Source: CAYVSF01 sp046482855 (lineage in GTDB: Bacteria > Bacteroidota > Bacteroidia > Bacteroidales > UBA12077). Taken from it: DNA of 54,881 nt. The notes beneath the pieces are model-generated. The model saw only the letters and a program-made list of their open reading frames with translations, was not told the origin of the DNA and searched no databases. Position numbers and translations under genes: made by a program. The stretch is from positions 1 to 54,881 of the forward strand of contig JAWOEH010000195.1 in the NCBI GenBank assembly GCA_046482855.1, in the 5' to 3' direction. This document shows positions 17,123-26,622 of this stretch, piece after piece. Each line of letters starts with the position of its first letter. Position 1 is the first letter of the stretch.

Positions 17123-18250
17123 ATGAGAATCGCAGTAAATACACAATTATTGCTAAAAGACAAACTTGAAGGACTAGGATGGTTTACATACGAAACACTA
17201 AAACGAATTACATGTAACCACCCCGAACATGAATTTGTTTTTATTTTTGATCGACCTTGGCACGATGAATTTATTTTCGCAAACAACATTATTCCCGTAA
17301 AAACGTGTTTGCCGTCAAGGCATCCAGCATTATACTATTTAAGGTTTGAACACATAATTCCTAAAATACTAAAAAAATATCGAGCGGATGCATTTTTATC
17401 GCCCGACGGATGGTCTACCTTAAAAACAGACATAAAAAAAATAACCGTAATTCATGATATTGGCTTTGTTCACACTCCCCGACAAATACCTCTGACTTAC
17501 CACTTATATTTAAATTATTATTTTCCAAAGTTTGCTCAGGATGCTGACCAGCTAGCTACGGTATCAAATTACTCCAAAAACGATATTGTAAACACATGGA
17601 ACATCCCTAAAGAAAAAGTTGAAGTAATTTATAACGGAAGCAATGAATTATATGTGCCAATTCAGCAAGAAACAAAAACCAAAATTCGGAAGATATTAAC
17701 TCGCGGCCATCCTTATTTTATATATGTTGGCGCTATAAATTCGCGAAAGAATATCGAAAACATGCTTCATGCTTTTGAAAATTTTAAATTCAAAACATCC
17801 CTCCCACACAAATTAGTAATTGTGGGCGATAAAATGTGGAAAGACTCCACAATTGATAAAACCTCTGAAAACCTGTCATATAAAAATGACATTATATTTA
17901 CCGGAAGGCTCGCTCCTGAAAAATTACATCATGTCCTTGCAAGTGCTCAAGCCTTATTGTTAGTATCGTTCCTTGAAGGTTTTGGCATACCGCTGATCGA
18001 AGCAATGAAGTGCGATGTCCCGGTAATTACATCAAACATAACAGCCATGCCCGAGATAGTTGGTAATGCAGGGCTTTTAGTAAACCCTAAAAGCATAGAA
18101 TCCATAAGTAATGGGATGACAAAAATGGCACTTGACAAGGCATTCAGGCAAAAGCTGATAGAAAATGGTCGAAATCAGCACCAGTTATTTACGTGGGACA
18201 AAACAGCCAATGCCTTATGGGACTTAATAAATCAAACGCTACAACCATGA
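17123..18250 (+). CDS. GT4-type glycosyltransferase (family 1)
   Basis: The 375-residue protein has a GT-B fold. The N-terminal domain begins MRIAVNTQLLLKDKLEGLGWFT, and the C-terminal domain carries PYFIYVGAINSRKNIENML and the E-x7-E motif EGFGIPLIEA followed by CDVPVITSN. Such enzymes use nucleotide sugars to build surface polysaccharide at the cytoplasmic membrane face. The stop overlaps the start of rnhB by 4 bp (ATGA), so the two are translationally coupled even though rnhB is a housekeeping gene. The AT-rich composition resembles the neighbouring methyltransferase and differs from rnhB. Confidence 0.88.
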   Translation: MRIAVNTQLLLKDKLEGLGWFTYETLKRITCNHPEHEFVFIFDRPWHDEFIFANNIIPVKTCLPSRHPALYYLRFEHIIPKILKKYRADAFLSPDGWSTLKTDIKKITVIHDIGFVHTPRQIPLTYHLYLNYYFPKFAQDADQLATVSNYSKNDIVNTWNIPKEKVEVIYNGSNELYVPIQQETKTKIRKILTRGHPYFIYVGAINSRKNIENMLHAFENFKFKTSLPHKLVIVGDKMWKDSTIDKTSENLSYKNDIIFTGRLAPEKLHHVLASAQALLLVSFLEGFGIPLIEAMKCDVPVITSNITAMPEIVGNAGLLVNPKSIESISNGMTKMALDKAFRQKLIENGRNQHQLFTWDKTANALWDLINQTLQP

Positions 18251-18861
18251 ACGACCAACTAAAATCAGTTCTAAAAGCCGGAGCTATAGAGGCCGGCTGC
18301 GACGAAGCCGGACGTGGATGTTTAGCCGGCCCGGTAGTGGCTGCGGCTGTGATTTTACCACCCAACACCCACCTGCCAAAACTCAACGACTCGAAAAAAC
18401 TTAGCGAAAAGCAACGAGGGCTTTTACGTGTGCAAATCCAGGAACAAGCCTTAGCCTATGCCATAGGCATTGTTGAAAACCAAGAGATTGATGATCTTAA
18501 CATACTAAATGCTTCCATCGAGGCAATGCATCGTGCGGTAAAAGGGCTCGCTCAGCTGCCTGAACATTTGCTGATTGACGGCAATCGCTTTCATCCATAC
18601 GAAACAATTCCGCACACGTGTATAATCAAAGGCGATGGCAAGTATATGAGTATTGCAGCAGCTTCTATTCTGGCAAAAACATTTCGTGACGATCTAATGG
18701 TTGGTTATCACCAAAAACACCCACAATACAACTGGTTAAAAAACAAAGGTTATCCTACAAAAGCGCATCGCGCAGCAATTGAAGTACATGGTATTTCAAA
18801 GCTACACCGATTGAGTTTCAAACTTCAGGAAACACAAACAAAGCTTATCTTCCCGAAGTAA
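18247..18861 (+). CDS. rnhB: Ribonuclease HII
   Basis: The 204-residue protein has the RNase HII core GCDEAGRGCLAGPV with the catalytic Asp-Glu pair, NDSKKLSEKQR, LLIDGN and GDGKYMSIAAASILAK. It nicks DNA 5' to single ribonucleotides and removes RNA from hybrids. The ATG at 18247 overlaps the glycosyltransferase stop (ATGA); an earlier in-frame start would lie inside that gene. The 3' end overlaps the convergent rlmN by 17 bp. Confidence 0.94.
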   Translation: MNDQLKSVLKAGAIEAGCDEAGRGCLAGPVVAAAVILPPNTHLPKLNDSKKLSEKQRGLLRVQIQEQALAYAIGIVENQEIDDLNILNASIEAMHRAVKGLAQLPEHLLIDGNRFHPYETIPHTCIIKGDGKYMSIAAASILAKTFRDDLMVGYHQKHPQYNWLKNKGYPTKAHRAAIEVHGISKLHRLSFKLQETQTKLIFPK

Positions 18862-19897
18862 CTTTTCGTGTTGCCAACTGCCCACAGGCTGCATCAATGT
18901 CTTTTCCACGACTACGACGTACATTCACCACCATATTTTTACTGCGCAAATGGGTAACAAAAGCATCCATAGTGGCATTATCTGAGGCTTTGTAAGGAGT
19001 ACCTGCAACAGGATTATACTCAATTACGTTTACTTTCACAGGAAAGGCTTTGCAAAACTCAGCCAGCGCCTGTGCATCTTCAATCTGATCGTTCACCTTA
19101 CCTAAAAGCACATATTCAATGGTAACACGCTTTTTGGTTTTCTCGTGAAAATAAGTAATGGCTTCGCGAAGTTCCTGCACACCACCGGCATTTTTATTCA
19201 TGGGCATAATCTCATTACGCACTTTATCGCGTGCAGCATGAAGAGATACAGCCAGATGAAATTTCACCTCGTCGTCGGCCAGCTTTTTTATACGCCTGGT
19301 GAGTCCTACTGTCGATACGGTAACGCGTTGAGGCGACATGCCCATGCCGGCCTTCTCGTTGGAGATACGCTCGGCCGAGGCCAGTACATTCTCATAATTC
19401 ATCAAGGGTTCACCCATGCCCATGTAAACAATATTACTTAAATGGTGCCCATAGGATTTTTCGGAAAGTTCGTTCAATTGAAAAGCCTGATCGTAAATCT
19501 CACCTGTAGTAAGATTCCGTCGATAACCAATAAGACCTGTGGCACAAAATTTACAGTGCAAGGCACATCCCACCTGTGAGCTGATGCAAGCAGTCACTCT
19601 TTCGTCGGAAGGAATTAAAACCCCTTCCACCACTTCGCCATCGGGCAACTCAAAAGCCACTTTTATTGTTGTATCCTTACTTTTTTGGGTAGAACGAATT
19701 TTTGCCTTGGGGAGCGAAAAATGCTCCAAAAGCAATTCACGAGTTGATTTCGAGAGGTTGCTCATCTCTTCAAAAGTATCGGCACCTTTTGCCCACAGCC
19801 ACTCCTCAATCTGTTTTGCCCGAAATTTCTTCTCTCCATGCTCCTCCAGAAAAGCCTCTAAAGCCTCTCTTGACAACTCTCTAATATCCTGCTTCAT
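18845..19897 (-). CDS. rlmN: Dual-specificity 23S rRNA/tRNA adenine-C2 methyltransferase RlmN
   Basis: The 350-residue radical-SAM enzyme has the cluster motif CALHCKFC (Cys111, 115, 118), GMGEPLMNY, SLHAARD and a C-terminal Cys near 338 (DAACGQL) that serves as the methyl-carrying cysteine in this family. It makes m2A2503 in 23S rRNA and m2A37 in some tRNAs. It is convergent with rnhB (17-bp overlap) and divergent from the S46 peptidase. A -7 box lies upstream. Confidence 0.94.
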   Translation of the reverse strand: MKQDIRELSREALEAFLEEHGEKKFRAKQIEEWLWAKGADTFEEMSNLSKSTRELLLEHFSLPKAKIRSTQKSKDTTIKVAFELPDGEVVEGVLIPSDERVTACISSQVGCALHCKFCATGLIGYRRNLTTGEIYDQAFQLNELSEKSYGHHLSNIVYMGMGEPLMNYENVLASAERISNEKAGMGMSPQRVTVSTVGLTRRIKKLADDEVKFHLAVSLHAARDKVRNEIMPMNKNAGGVQELREAITYFHEKTKKRVTIEYVLLGKVNDQIEDAQALAEFCKAFPVKVNVIEYNPVAGTPYKASDNATMDAFVTHLRSKNMVVNVRRSRGKDIDAACGQLATRKVTSGR

Positions 19898-19926
19898 AAT
19901 TCTATCCTTATACTTTTTTCAAGATG

Positions 19927-19934
19927 CAAAGCTA
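19927..19934 (-). promoter_or_regulatory. -7 box TAGCTTTG for rlmN
   Basis: Reading the minus strand, TAGCTTTG matches TAnnTTTG exactly, 29 bp before the rlmN ATG. No clear -33 TTTG is seen at the right distance. Confidence 0.45.
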
Positions 19935-20021
19935 ACAATTTATAAGCCAAGTTGTTTGTAATCGTAAAGATTATTAAACGATTTTACCCGACAAGCATCC
20001 AATAGCATATACATGCAAACG

Positions 20022-20052
20022 TTTGATATTACAACCGAAAACCTTAATATTG
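20022..20052 (+). promoter_or_regulatory. Bacteroidota housekeeping promoter for the S46 peptidase
   Basis: TTTG (20022-20025), exactly 19 bp, then TAATATTG (20045-20052). This matches TTTG-N19-TAnnTTTG at 11 of 12 defined or spaced positions. It predicts a transcript start near 20058 and a leader of about 28 nt before the ATG at 20086. It is the best promoter match noticed in the window. Confidence 0.7.
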
Positions 20053-20085
20053 CATTACCATAAATTTTAACCAAATATTTTACAC

Positions 20086-22239
20086 ATGAAACGATTATTC
20101 GCAGTTGCTTTAAGCGTGTTAATGCTGAGCACATTCTCGTTGAAGGCTGACGAAGGAATGTGGTTACTACCGCTTCTGAAAAAGCTAAACATCGAGACTA
20201 TGCAAGCCAAAGGGCTCAAATTGTCAGCAGAAGATATTTACAGCATCAACCAGTCAAGCCTGAAAGATGCGATTGTTATTTTCGGTGGTGGTTGTACCGG
20301 CGAACTGATATCCGATCAGGGGCTAATCCTTACCAACCATCACTGTGGATATGGCGCTATCCAATACCACAGTAGTGTTGAGCACGATTACCTGGAGGAT
20401 GGCTTTTGGGCCATGAATAAGGACGATGAACTCCACACACCAGATCTTTCCGTTACCTTTTTAAAGCGCATTGAAGATGTGACCGAAAAAATCAACAGTG
20501 AGCTAAATGAGGAAATGAGTGCCGACGAGCGTTCAGCAAAAATTCGAGAAATTAGCAAAGGAATTGAAGAAGAGGCATCGGAAGATGGAAGATACCGTGC
20601 CCGTGTACAAAACTTCTTTGCCGGAAATGACTTTTACCTGATGGTATATGAAGTGTATCCCGATGTACGAATGGTAGGTGCACCTCCTTCAAGCATTGGA
20701 AAATTTGGTGGCGACACCGACAACTGGGAGTGGCCAAGGCATACAGGTGACTTCAGTATGTTCCGCGTATATTCTGCACCCGACGGATCGCCCGCTGAAT
20801 ATTCGGAAGAAAATGTACCCATGAAACCTAAACACCACCTGCCAATTTCTCTTAAAGGGGTAGAAGAAGGTGATTATGCTATGATTATGGGATATCCCGG
20901 AGGAACCGATCGATATATGACTTCCTGGGGTGTAAAAGAGGCGATGAAAATCACCAATCCTACACGCATTAAAGTTCGTACACTCAAGCAGCAAATCATG
21001 ATGAAAGACATGAAGGCTGACGCTAAGGTACGCATTCAGTACGCTTCAAAATACTCGCGTAGCAGTAACTACTGGAAATACAGCATTGGCCAAAACAAGG
21101 GATTGCAACGCTTAAATGTAGTGGGTAAAAAAGAGAAGCTGGAAGATCAATTCCGCGCTTGGGTAAATGAAGATGTTGAGCGTCAGGCAAAATACGGAGA
21201 AGCATTACCCCTTATAAAAAATGCGTACCAGGAACGTAAACCCTATTACCAGGCACTTACTCTCATAAGCGAGTCCTTTTTCCAGGGTCCCGAAATTGTT
21301 ATGTTCTCAGGCGTTACATCCGACCTGCTCCCGCTATTAAAAGCTGAAGAGCGCGATGATGAAGCCATTAAGGAAGAGTTAAAGAGCATTGAAGAGGCCG
21401 CTGCCGAATTCTATAAGGATTACAACATGCCCACCGATCAAAAAATGATGGCCGGGATGTTTAACCTGTATGTCGAGGAAGCGGAAGAGGAATTTTATCC
21501 TTCGTTCATCAACAAGGTTCAGGGAGAGTATAATAATGACTATGCTGCATTTGCCGACTATGTGTATAGTAACTCTATCTATGCAAATGCCAAGGCATTT
21601 GAAGAATTTCTTGAAAATCCAACAGCCGAGAAGATAGAAAACGACCCTGCAGCCTCTATCATGAATAGCATTCGCGAATCTTATTACTCAGTAATGACGA
21701 ATTTCCGTGGATATGCACAAGACTTAGACAAAGGACAACGTCTATTTTTGGCAGGTTTGCGCGAGATGCAACCCGATCGCAAATTCTACCCCGATGCCAA
21801 CTTTACCATGCGTCTCACGTATGGCACCGTAGGCGATTACTATCCACGCGATGCTGTTCATTACGATTACTACACAACCATGAAAGGAATCATGGAAAAA
21901 GAGGATCCTAATAACGACGAATTTGTTGTACCCGAAAAGCTTAAAGAGCTCTACGAAACAAAAGATTACGGTCAGTATGGCGAAGGAGATGTGATGAAAG
22001 TATGCTTCATCTCCAATAACGATATTACTGGAGGTAATTCCGGAAGTCCTGTAATGAATGGGAAAGGGGAATTAATTGGATTAGCTTTTGATGGCAACTG
22101 GGAAGCCATGAGTGGTGACATTGCCTTCGAGCCCGAGCTGCAACGCACAATCAATGTAGATATTCGTTACGTATTATTTGTTGTTGATAAATTTGCCGGC
22201 GCCACAAACCTGATTGACGAAATGACTATCGTGAAATAA
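20086..22239 (+). CDS. dpp7: S46-family dipeptidyl-peptidase, DPP7 type
   Basis: The 717-residue protein has a signal peptide (about 1-22). A chymotrypsin-like protease core carries NHHCGYG (catalytic His86 region) and GGNSGSP with nucleophile Ser652. S46 enzymes are exclusive-type dipeptidyl-peptidases that cleave N-terminal dipeptides from oligopeptides in the periplasm. The specificity position (residue 673 in Porphyromonas enzymes) is Gly here (Gly670 in FDGNWEAMSGD), which marks DPP7 (hydrophobic P1) rather than DPP11 (Arg, acidic P1). Length matches the family. It supports amino-acid feeding. A strong promoter precedes it and a terminator follows. Confidence 0.92.
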   Translation: MKRLFAVALSVLMLSTFSLKADEGMWLLPLLKKLNIETMQAKGLKLSAEDIYSINQSSLKDAIVIFGGGCTGELISDQGLILTNHHCGYGAIQYHSSVEHDYLEDGFWAMNKDDELHTPDLSVTFLKRIEDVTEKINSELNEEMSADERSAKIREISKGIEEEASEDGRYRARVQNFFAGNDFYLMVYEVYPDVRMVGAPPSSIGKFGGDTDNWEWPRHTGDFSMFRVYSAPDGSPAEYSEENVPMKPKHHLPISLKGVEEGDYAMIMGYPGGTDRYMTSWGVKEAMKITNPTRIKVRTLKQQIMMKDMKADAKVRIQYASKYSRSSNYWKYSIGQNKGLQRLNVVGKKEKLEDQFRAWVNEDVERQAKYGEALPLIKNAYQERKPYYQALTLISESFFQGPEIVMFSGVTSDLLPLLKAEERDDEAIKEELKSIEEAAAEFYKDYNMPTDQKMMAGMFNLYVEEAEEEFYPSFINKVQGEYNNDYAAFADYVYSNSIYANAKAFEEFLENPTAEKIENDPAASIMNSIRESYYSVMTNFRGYAQDLDKGQRLFLAGLREMQPDRKFYPDANFTMRLTYGTVGDYYPRDAVHYDYYTTMKGIMEKEDPNNDEFVVPEKLKELYETKDYGQYGEGDVMKVCFISNNDITGGNSGSPVMNGKGELIGLAFDGNWEAMSGDIAFEPELQRTINVDIRYVLFVVDKFAGATNLIDEMTIVK

Positions 22240-22261
22240 TTGAAGAATATAGAAATTTGCC

Positions 22262-22294
22262 AAGCTGTTTCCCGAAAGGGAAGCAGCTTTTTTT
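22262..22294 (+). terminator. Terminator after the S46 peptidase
   Basis: AAGCTG and TTCCC pair with GGGAA and CAGCTT around a GAAA tetraloop, with single unpaired bases, followed by seven T (22288-22294). Confidence 0.87.
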
Positions 22295-22296
22295 AT

Positions 22297-22304
22297 TACC
22301 TTTG
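22297..22304 (+). promoter_or_regulatory. -7 box TACCTTTG immediately before rnhA
   Basis: An exact TAnnTTTG match ends 5 bp before the rnhA ATG at 22310. If used, transcription would start at or very near the start codon, giving a leaderless or nearly leaderless mRNA. No -33 TTTG is seen; that position is inside the preceding terminator. Confidence 0.45.
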
Positions 22305-22309
22305 CCGGC

Positions 22310-22771
22310 ATGTCAGCGCAAATCACCATTTATACCGACGGCGCAGCTTCCGGAAACCCGGGTCCCGGCGGCTATGGTGCCGTTCTTATGTCCGGAAAAC
22401 ACCGGAAAGAACTTAGCCAGGGATACCGAAAAACGACCAATAATCGCATGGAGCTTCTGGCTGTCATTGTGGCTTTGGAGGCGTTAAAAATCAGGAATTG
22501 CACAGTGAATGTATATACCGACTCAAAATATGTGGCCGACGCCGTGGAAAAAGGTTGGCTGTTTAATTGGGAAAAGAAAAACTTTAAAGACAAAAAAAAT
22601 CCCGATCTCTGGAAACGCTTTCTTCAAGTTTACCGAAATCACAACATTCGTTTTCACTGGGTGAAAGGACACGCCAATATTCCAGAAAATGAACGCTGCG
22701 ACCGTCTGGCCGTTGCGGCATCTCAAGAACCCGATCTGCCTCCCGACACAGGCTACGAACAGAGTCTCTAA
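22310..22771 (+). CDS. rnhA: Ribonuclease HI
   Basis: The 153-residue protein has the family start IYTDGAASGNPGPGGYG with the first catalytic Asp, then NNRMELLAVI (Glu), VYTDSKYV (Asp) and WVKGHANIPENERCD with the last His/Asp. It cleaves the RNA strand of RNA/DNA hybrids. The basic handle-like segment (NWEKKNFKDKKNPDLW) is present. It starts 15 bp after the terminator T-run of the previous gene. Confidence 0.95.
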   Translation: MSAQITIYTDGAASGNPGPGGYGAVLMSGKHRKELSQGYRKTTNNRMELLAVIVALEALKIRNCTVNVYTDSKYVADAVEKGWLFNWEKKNFKDKKNPDLWKRFLQVYRNHNIRFHWVKGHANIPENERCDRLAVAASQEPDLPPDTGYEQSL

Positions 22772-22890
22772 CCACTCCTACTGGCGGTTATTGCCAATAT
22801 CTCCTCGTTTAATGACAAAAACACGCACTAAATAAGTGCAATTGACTGCCAGCTAAAGGATTTGTATATTCGTTGTATACACCTTTAGCC

Positions 22891-24837
22891 ATGACATCCG
22901 AAGACAAGTACCAACATCAACTCATTGACAAACTCATTGATAATGAACCTTTACTTGATGAGCTGCTCAACAGCTCCGACAGAGGCATTGTCTTTATCAA
23001 CACAGATGGCCGGATTGTAGAGTGGAATAATGCCATGACAGCCATTACGGGTTATGCTAAAGAGCATGTAAACAACGAAATTTTTTGGCATATTGTTTTG
23101 CTACTCCTTCCGCGAGCGCAACGTACAAGCTCGTTCTCCAACTTCATTAAGGAAACCCTGGCTAACCATATAACCCGAAAAGAAACACGCTTATTCGATA
23201 AAACCGTGAAGGTAACTCTACAGAGCCTGGGGGGAGAGGTAAAGATTGTTCGAATTCAATTCATCACCATACAACGAAAGGAAGAACAAATGTTAGGCAT
23301 CTTGGTCAGGGATACAACCGATGAAAAACGACTGGAGATAAAACATCGTGATACCCTGAAATACCTCGACCTTATTTTCAATAACCAGGCCTTTGCTATT
23401 GCTGTGGCCAATCGGGACGGCAACATTGTAAAAGCCAATGCAAAGTTCACTCAAATGACCGGATACGCAGAAGAGGAGGCAGTATACCTTACGCAAAAAG
23501 AGCTGACACATCCGGTGGATCAGAGAAAAGAGGAGACATTACAAGAACAGGCCATCAGCCGACGGCTAGATCACTTTAACTTCACCAAACGCATCATCCG
23601 TCGCGATGGACAAATTGTTTGGGTTAAAGTTACACGCCAATTAGAATGGAATAAATGGAATCAGCTCGATTTTCAGATCTCTTTTCTCGAAGATATCACG
23701 CGCCGAAAAATAGCCGAGGAGGCAGTAGTGCAGAGCGAAAGCAAACTGCGTCATGTAACAGAAAATGCATCGGACATTATTTACACCATTCGTATCGACG
23801 GCATTGTTGATTACATCAATCAATCATTTGAACGCCTATTTGGTTATGCTCGCGACGAAATCATCGGAAAATCCTATAAACATTTTATGCATCCTGACGA
23901 ACAGGATCTTTCAGATGTCATTGAAGATGCCTTGCGCAGAAAGGAAGCACCCTCCTTAGTTGAACACCGATTTGTAACCAAAGATGGCAATACTATCTTT
24001 CTGGAATTTCAAATTACGCCTCTTTATAACCAAAGAGAGCTTAGCGGTGTTTTAGGTATTGGCCGCGATATTACACACAGAAAAAAGGAAGAGATAAAAC
24101 AAAAAGCCATCAAAAAACAACTTGAAGATTTAGTACAGACACAAGACCGACTTTTTTCCATCATCGCTCACGACCTTAAAAATCCATTTAACTCCCTAAT
24201 GGGATTCTCCGATTTAATTATCAATAATTTTGAAGCCTTATCACAGGAGGATATAAAAGAAATTGCACGGGAAATTAACTATTCGGCACAAGTTGGATTT
24301 AGCCTCTTGCAAAACTTATTGGAATGGTCAAGAACGCAATCGGGAGAACTCCGCAACAACCCCATAAAAGTGCATCTGCAAACAGCCGTACAGGACATCC
24401 TGTTGATTCATAAAAACAGTGCTGAAGAGAAGCAAATAAAGTTCAATTTGAGTATTCCGGAGGATTTACATGCCTACGTCGATGAGCATATGCTTCAAAC
24501 TGTTTTGCGTAACCTATTGTCGAACGCAATAAAATTTAGTTTTACCGGTGGTACCGTACGCATTCTGGCAGAAAAATATAAGGACAAAATCAACCTGAAA
24601 ATCATCGATTCAGGCATTGGTATTGCCAAAGATGTTCAGCAAAAATTGTTTAATCCGGCACATCATTTTACCACCCGTGGTACATCCGACGAAAAAGGAA
24701 CAGGTTTAGGATTGCTCATATCCAAGGAGTTAATTGGAAAATGGAAAGGCATATTAAAAATGGAAAGTGAACCCGGAAAAGGTACTTCCATAACAATTAC
24801 CTTACCCAATGTGCCAAACCCCAACAAAAACGAATAA
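22891..24837 (+). CDS. Soluble three-PAS sensor histidine kinase
   Basis: The 648-residue protein has no membrane segment. Three PAS domains (about 25-140, 155-275, 285-400) precede the HisKA H-box SIIAHDLKNPF with His427, the N-box LRNLLSNAIKFS and G-boxes DSGIGIA and GTGLGLLI. It autophosphorylates in response to a cytoplasmic or redox/energy signal sensed by PAS. No response regulator lies next to it, so the partner is encoded elsewhere. The ATG at 22891 is preferred over an in-frame TTG six codons upstream. Confidence 0.9.
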   Translation: MTSEDKYQHQLIDKLIDNEPLLDELLNSSDRGIVFINTDGRIVEWNNAMTAITGYAKEHVNNEIFWHIVLLLLPRAQRTSSFSNFIKETLANHITRKETRLFDKTVKVTLQSLGGEVKIVRIQFITIQRKEEQMLGILVRDTTDEKRLEIKHRDTLKYLDLIFNNQAFAIAVANRDGNIVKANAKFTQMTGYAEEEAVYLTQKELTHPVDQRKEETLQEQAISRRLDHFNFTKRIIRRDGQIVWVKVTRQLEWNKWNQLDFQISFLEDITRRKIAEEAVVQSESKLRHVTENASDIIYTIRIDGIVDYINQSFERLFGYARDEIIGKSYKHFMHPDEQDLSDVIEDALRRKEAPSLVEHRFVTKDGNTIFLEFQITPLYNQRELSGVLGIGRDITHRKKEEIKQKAIKKQLEDLVQTQDRLFSIIAHDLKNPFNSLMGFSDLIINNFEALSQEDIKEIAREINYSAQVGFSLLQNLLEWSRTQSGELRNNPIKVHLQTAVQDILLIHKNSAEEKQIKFNLSIPEDLHAYVDEHMLQTVLRNLLSNAIKFSFTGGTVRILAEKYKDKINLKIIDSGIGIAKDVQQKLFNPAHHFTTRGTSDEKGTGLGLLISKELIGKWKGILKMESEPGKGTSITITLPNVPNPNKNE

Positions 24838-24936
24838 TGTTGCCGAAATCTACTATCTCTTGCCTCAACAAGCCCGTAAACCATTTCTGCAAAAAGATTT
24901 TTTCCGCTTAAAGATCACACTAAGCGTAAATCTGCA

Positions 24937-24944
24937 TACCTTTG
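24937..24944 (+). promoter_or_regulatory. -7 box TACCTTTG for the AspT-type transporter
   Basis: An exact match to TAnnTTTG lies 23 bp before the ATG at 24968. No convincing -33 element is visible. Confidence 0.5.
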
Positions 24945-24967
24945 TAGCAAAATAACAGAACACCATT

Positions 24968-26554
24968 ATGGATTTTTTCTCGGTCGATTATGCTGCTTTT
25001 TTTCTTATCGTAGCAATTGGGATCGCTTTAGGAAGAATAAAAATCAAAGGCATTTCATTAGACATCTCAGCCATCATTTTTGTGGCTTTAGTATTTGGCC
25101 ATTTTGGCGTAAAGATGCCTCCTGTTTTTCAGCCACTAGGCCTTATCCTGTTTATGTTTAGTGTGGGCATCCAGGCAGGCCCGGGATTTTTCGAGGCATT
25201 CCGCTCAAAGGGAAAACAGCTGATAATTCTGGCGCTGATCATTATCAGCTCAGGAGTAGCCACCACCATTGCCTTGCGCTATCTCTTCCAAATTGACGCC
25301 CGTATTGCCACAGGTTTATTTACAGGAGCCATAACCAGTACCTCGGGATTAGCCGCTGCAATTGAAAGTACCAACTCACCCCTTGCTTCAATCGGGTTTG
25401 GTCTGGCTTATCCTTTTGGGGTTATTGGAGTTATCCTGTTTGCCCGCTTATCGCCCAAACTGTTTAAGGTGGATATTCAAAAACAGGAGCAGGAATACGA
25501 GGAAGAGGTACATGCCGATCATCCCATTTTGGAAAATCGGAACTATGTGGTAGAAAACAAAAACGTACTGGGCAAATCACTTAAAGAGTTGCAAATCCGT
25601 ACGCTTACCCATACCAATATCTCAAAAATTTTACGTAATGGCATTCCAATAACACCAAAACCGGAAACGGAGCTGCATGAGAACGACATTATCCGTGCTT
25701 GCGGAACCGATGAAGATTTAGAAAAACTAACCTTCCTTATTGGCCCCGAAACCCAGGAGCAAATTCCGGAGAGTAAGCAATATGTCGTACGTAAATTTCT
25801 GGTTTCTAACAAGGAAATTATTGCAAAAACATTTGGCCAAATTGGTCTTCTGCATCATTATAATGCTACAGTAACCTCCATTCGTCGCAGTGGCATTGAT
25901 ATTACACCTACGGCCAACAGTCGATTGCGCTTTGGCGATAAGCTCACGATAAGTGCCCCTCACGACCACATGCCAAAAATCGGAGCCGTTCTGGGCGATA
26001 GCCGCGAGAAGCTTAACGAAATCGACTTTTTGCCCATCGCAATCGGTGTGTTAATAGGTATTCTTATCGGGAAGATCCCCATTCCCTTGCCCAATGGAAT
26101 GGAATTTAAACTCGGACTCACAGGAGGCGTACTAATATCGGCGCTCGGATTAAGTAAAATTGGTAAAACCGGAGCCATTGTCTGGAATATATCAGGCACA
26201 ACAAACCAATTTCTACGTAAGCTGGGACTCATCTTTTTCCTGGCTACAGTAGGCACTCAAGCCGGAGAAACGCTGGTTGAAACGGTTCGTGAAAATGGGA
26301 TAAAGCTAATTGCTATGGGAGCCATCATATCACTCGTACCCATGTTTACAGCTATATGGGTAGGCACTAAATTTTTAAAACTTAACTTTCTGAGTCTTAT
26401 TGGGGCCCTAACAGGCAGTATGACCAGTACTCCTGCATTAAGCGCCATTGAACCCATTACCAAAACCAATGCACCACAAGTAGCTTACGCTACCGTATAC
26501 CCTTTTGCTTTAGTATTGATTATTATTGCAAGTCAAATATTGGCACTTCTTTAG
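24968..26554 (+). CDS. AspT/YidE/YbjL-family transporter with two TrkA-C domains
   Basis: The 528-residue inner-membrane protein has about five helices, two tandem RCK_C (TrkA-C) domains (about 175-350) and about five more helices. The two membrane halves are duplicated: TGAITSTSGLAAAIEST in the first half mirrors TGSMTSTPALSAIEP in the second. This is the aspartate:alanine exchanger (AAE) family layout. The known member AspT exchanges aspartate and alanine; most bacterial homologues, including this one, have unknown substrates. A bidirectional terminator follows. Confidence 0.88.
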   Translation: MDFFSVDYAAFFLIVAIGIALGRIKIKGISLDISAIIFVALVFGHFGVKMPPVFQPLGLILFMFSVGIQAGPGFFEAFRSKGKQLIILALIIISSGVATTIALRYLFQIDARIATGLFTGAITSTSGLAAAIESTNSPLASIGFGLAYPFGVIGVILFARLSPKLFKVDIQKQEQEYEEEVHADHPILENRNYVVENKNVLGKSLKELQIRTLTHTNISKILRNGIPITPKPETELHENDIIRACGTDEDLEKLTFLIGPETQEQIPESKQYVVRKFLVSNKEIIAKTFGQIGLLHHYNATVTSIRRSGIDITPTANSRLRFGDKLTISAPHDHMPKIGAVLGDSREKLNEIDFLPIAIGVLIGILIGKIPIPLPNGMEFKLGLTGGVLISALGLSKIGKTGAIVWNISGTTNQFLRKLGLIFFLATVGTQAGETLVETVRENGIKLIAMGAIISLVPMFTAIWVGTKFLKLNFLSLIGALTGSMTSTPALSAIEPITKTNAPQVAYATVYPFALVLIIIASQILALL

Positions 26555-26571
26555 AAGTAACCTGCACAAAT

Positions 26572-26605
26572 AAAACGAGGCTGCTTTACTTAGCAGCCTC
26601 GTTTT
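26572..26605. terminator. Bidirectional terminator between transporter and M48 peptidase genes
   Basis: A perfect 14-bp stem, AAAACGAGGCTGCT (26572-26585) with AGCAGCCTCGTTTT (26592-26605), has a 6-nt loop. The A and T ends let it serve both convergent genes. Confidence 0.9.
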
Positions 26606-26622
26606 ATTTAACAAACATATCG

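Noticed and set aside
19940..20134. 64-codon minus-strand frame overlapping the S46 peptidase start
   Set aside because: It crosses the mapped promoter and the beginning of a clear gene and shows no family similarity.
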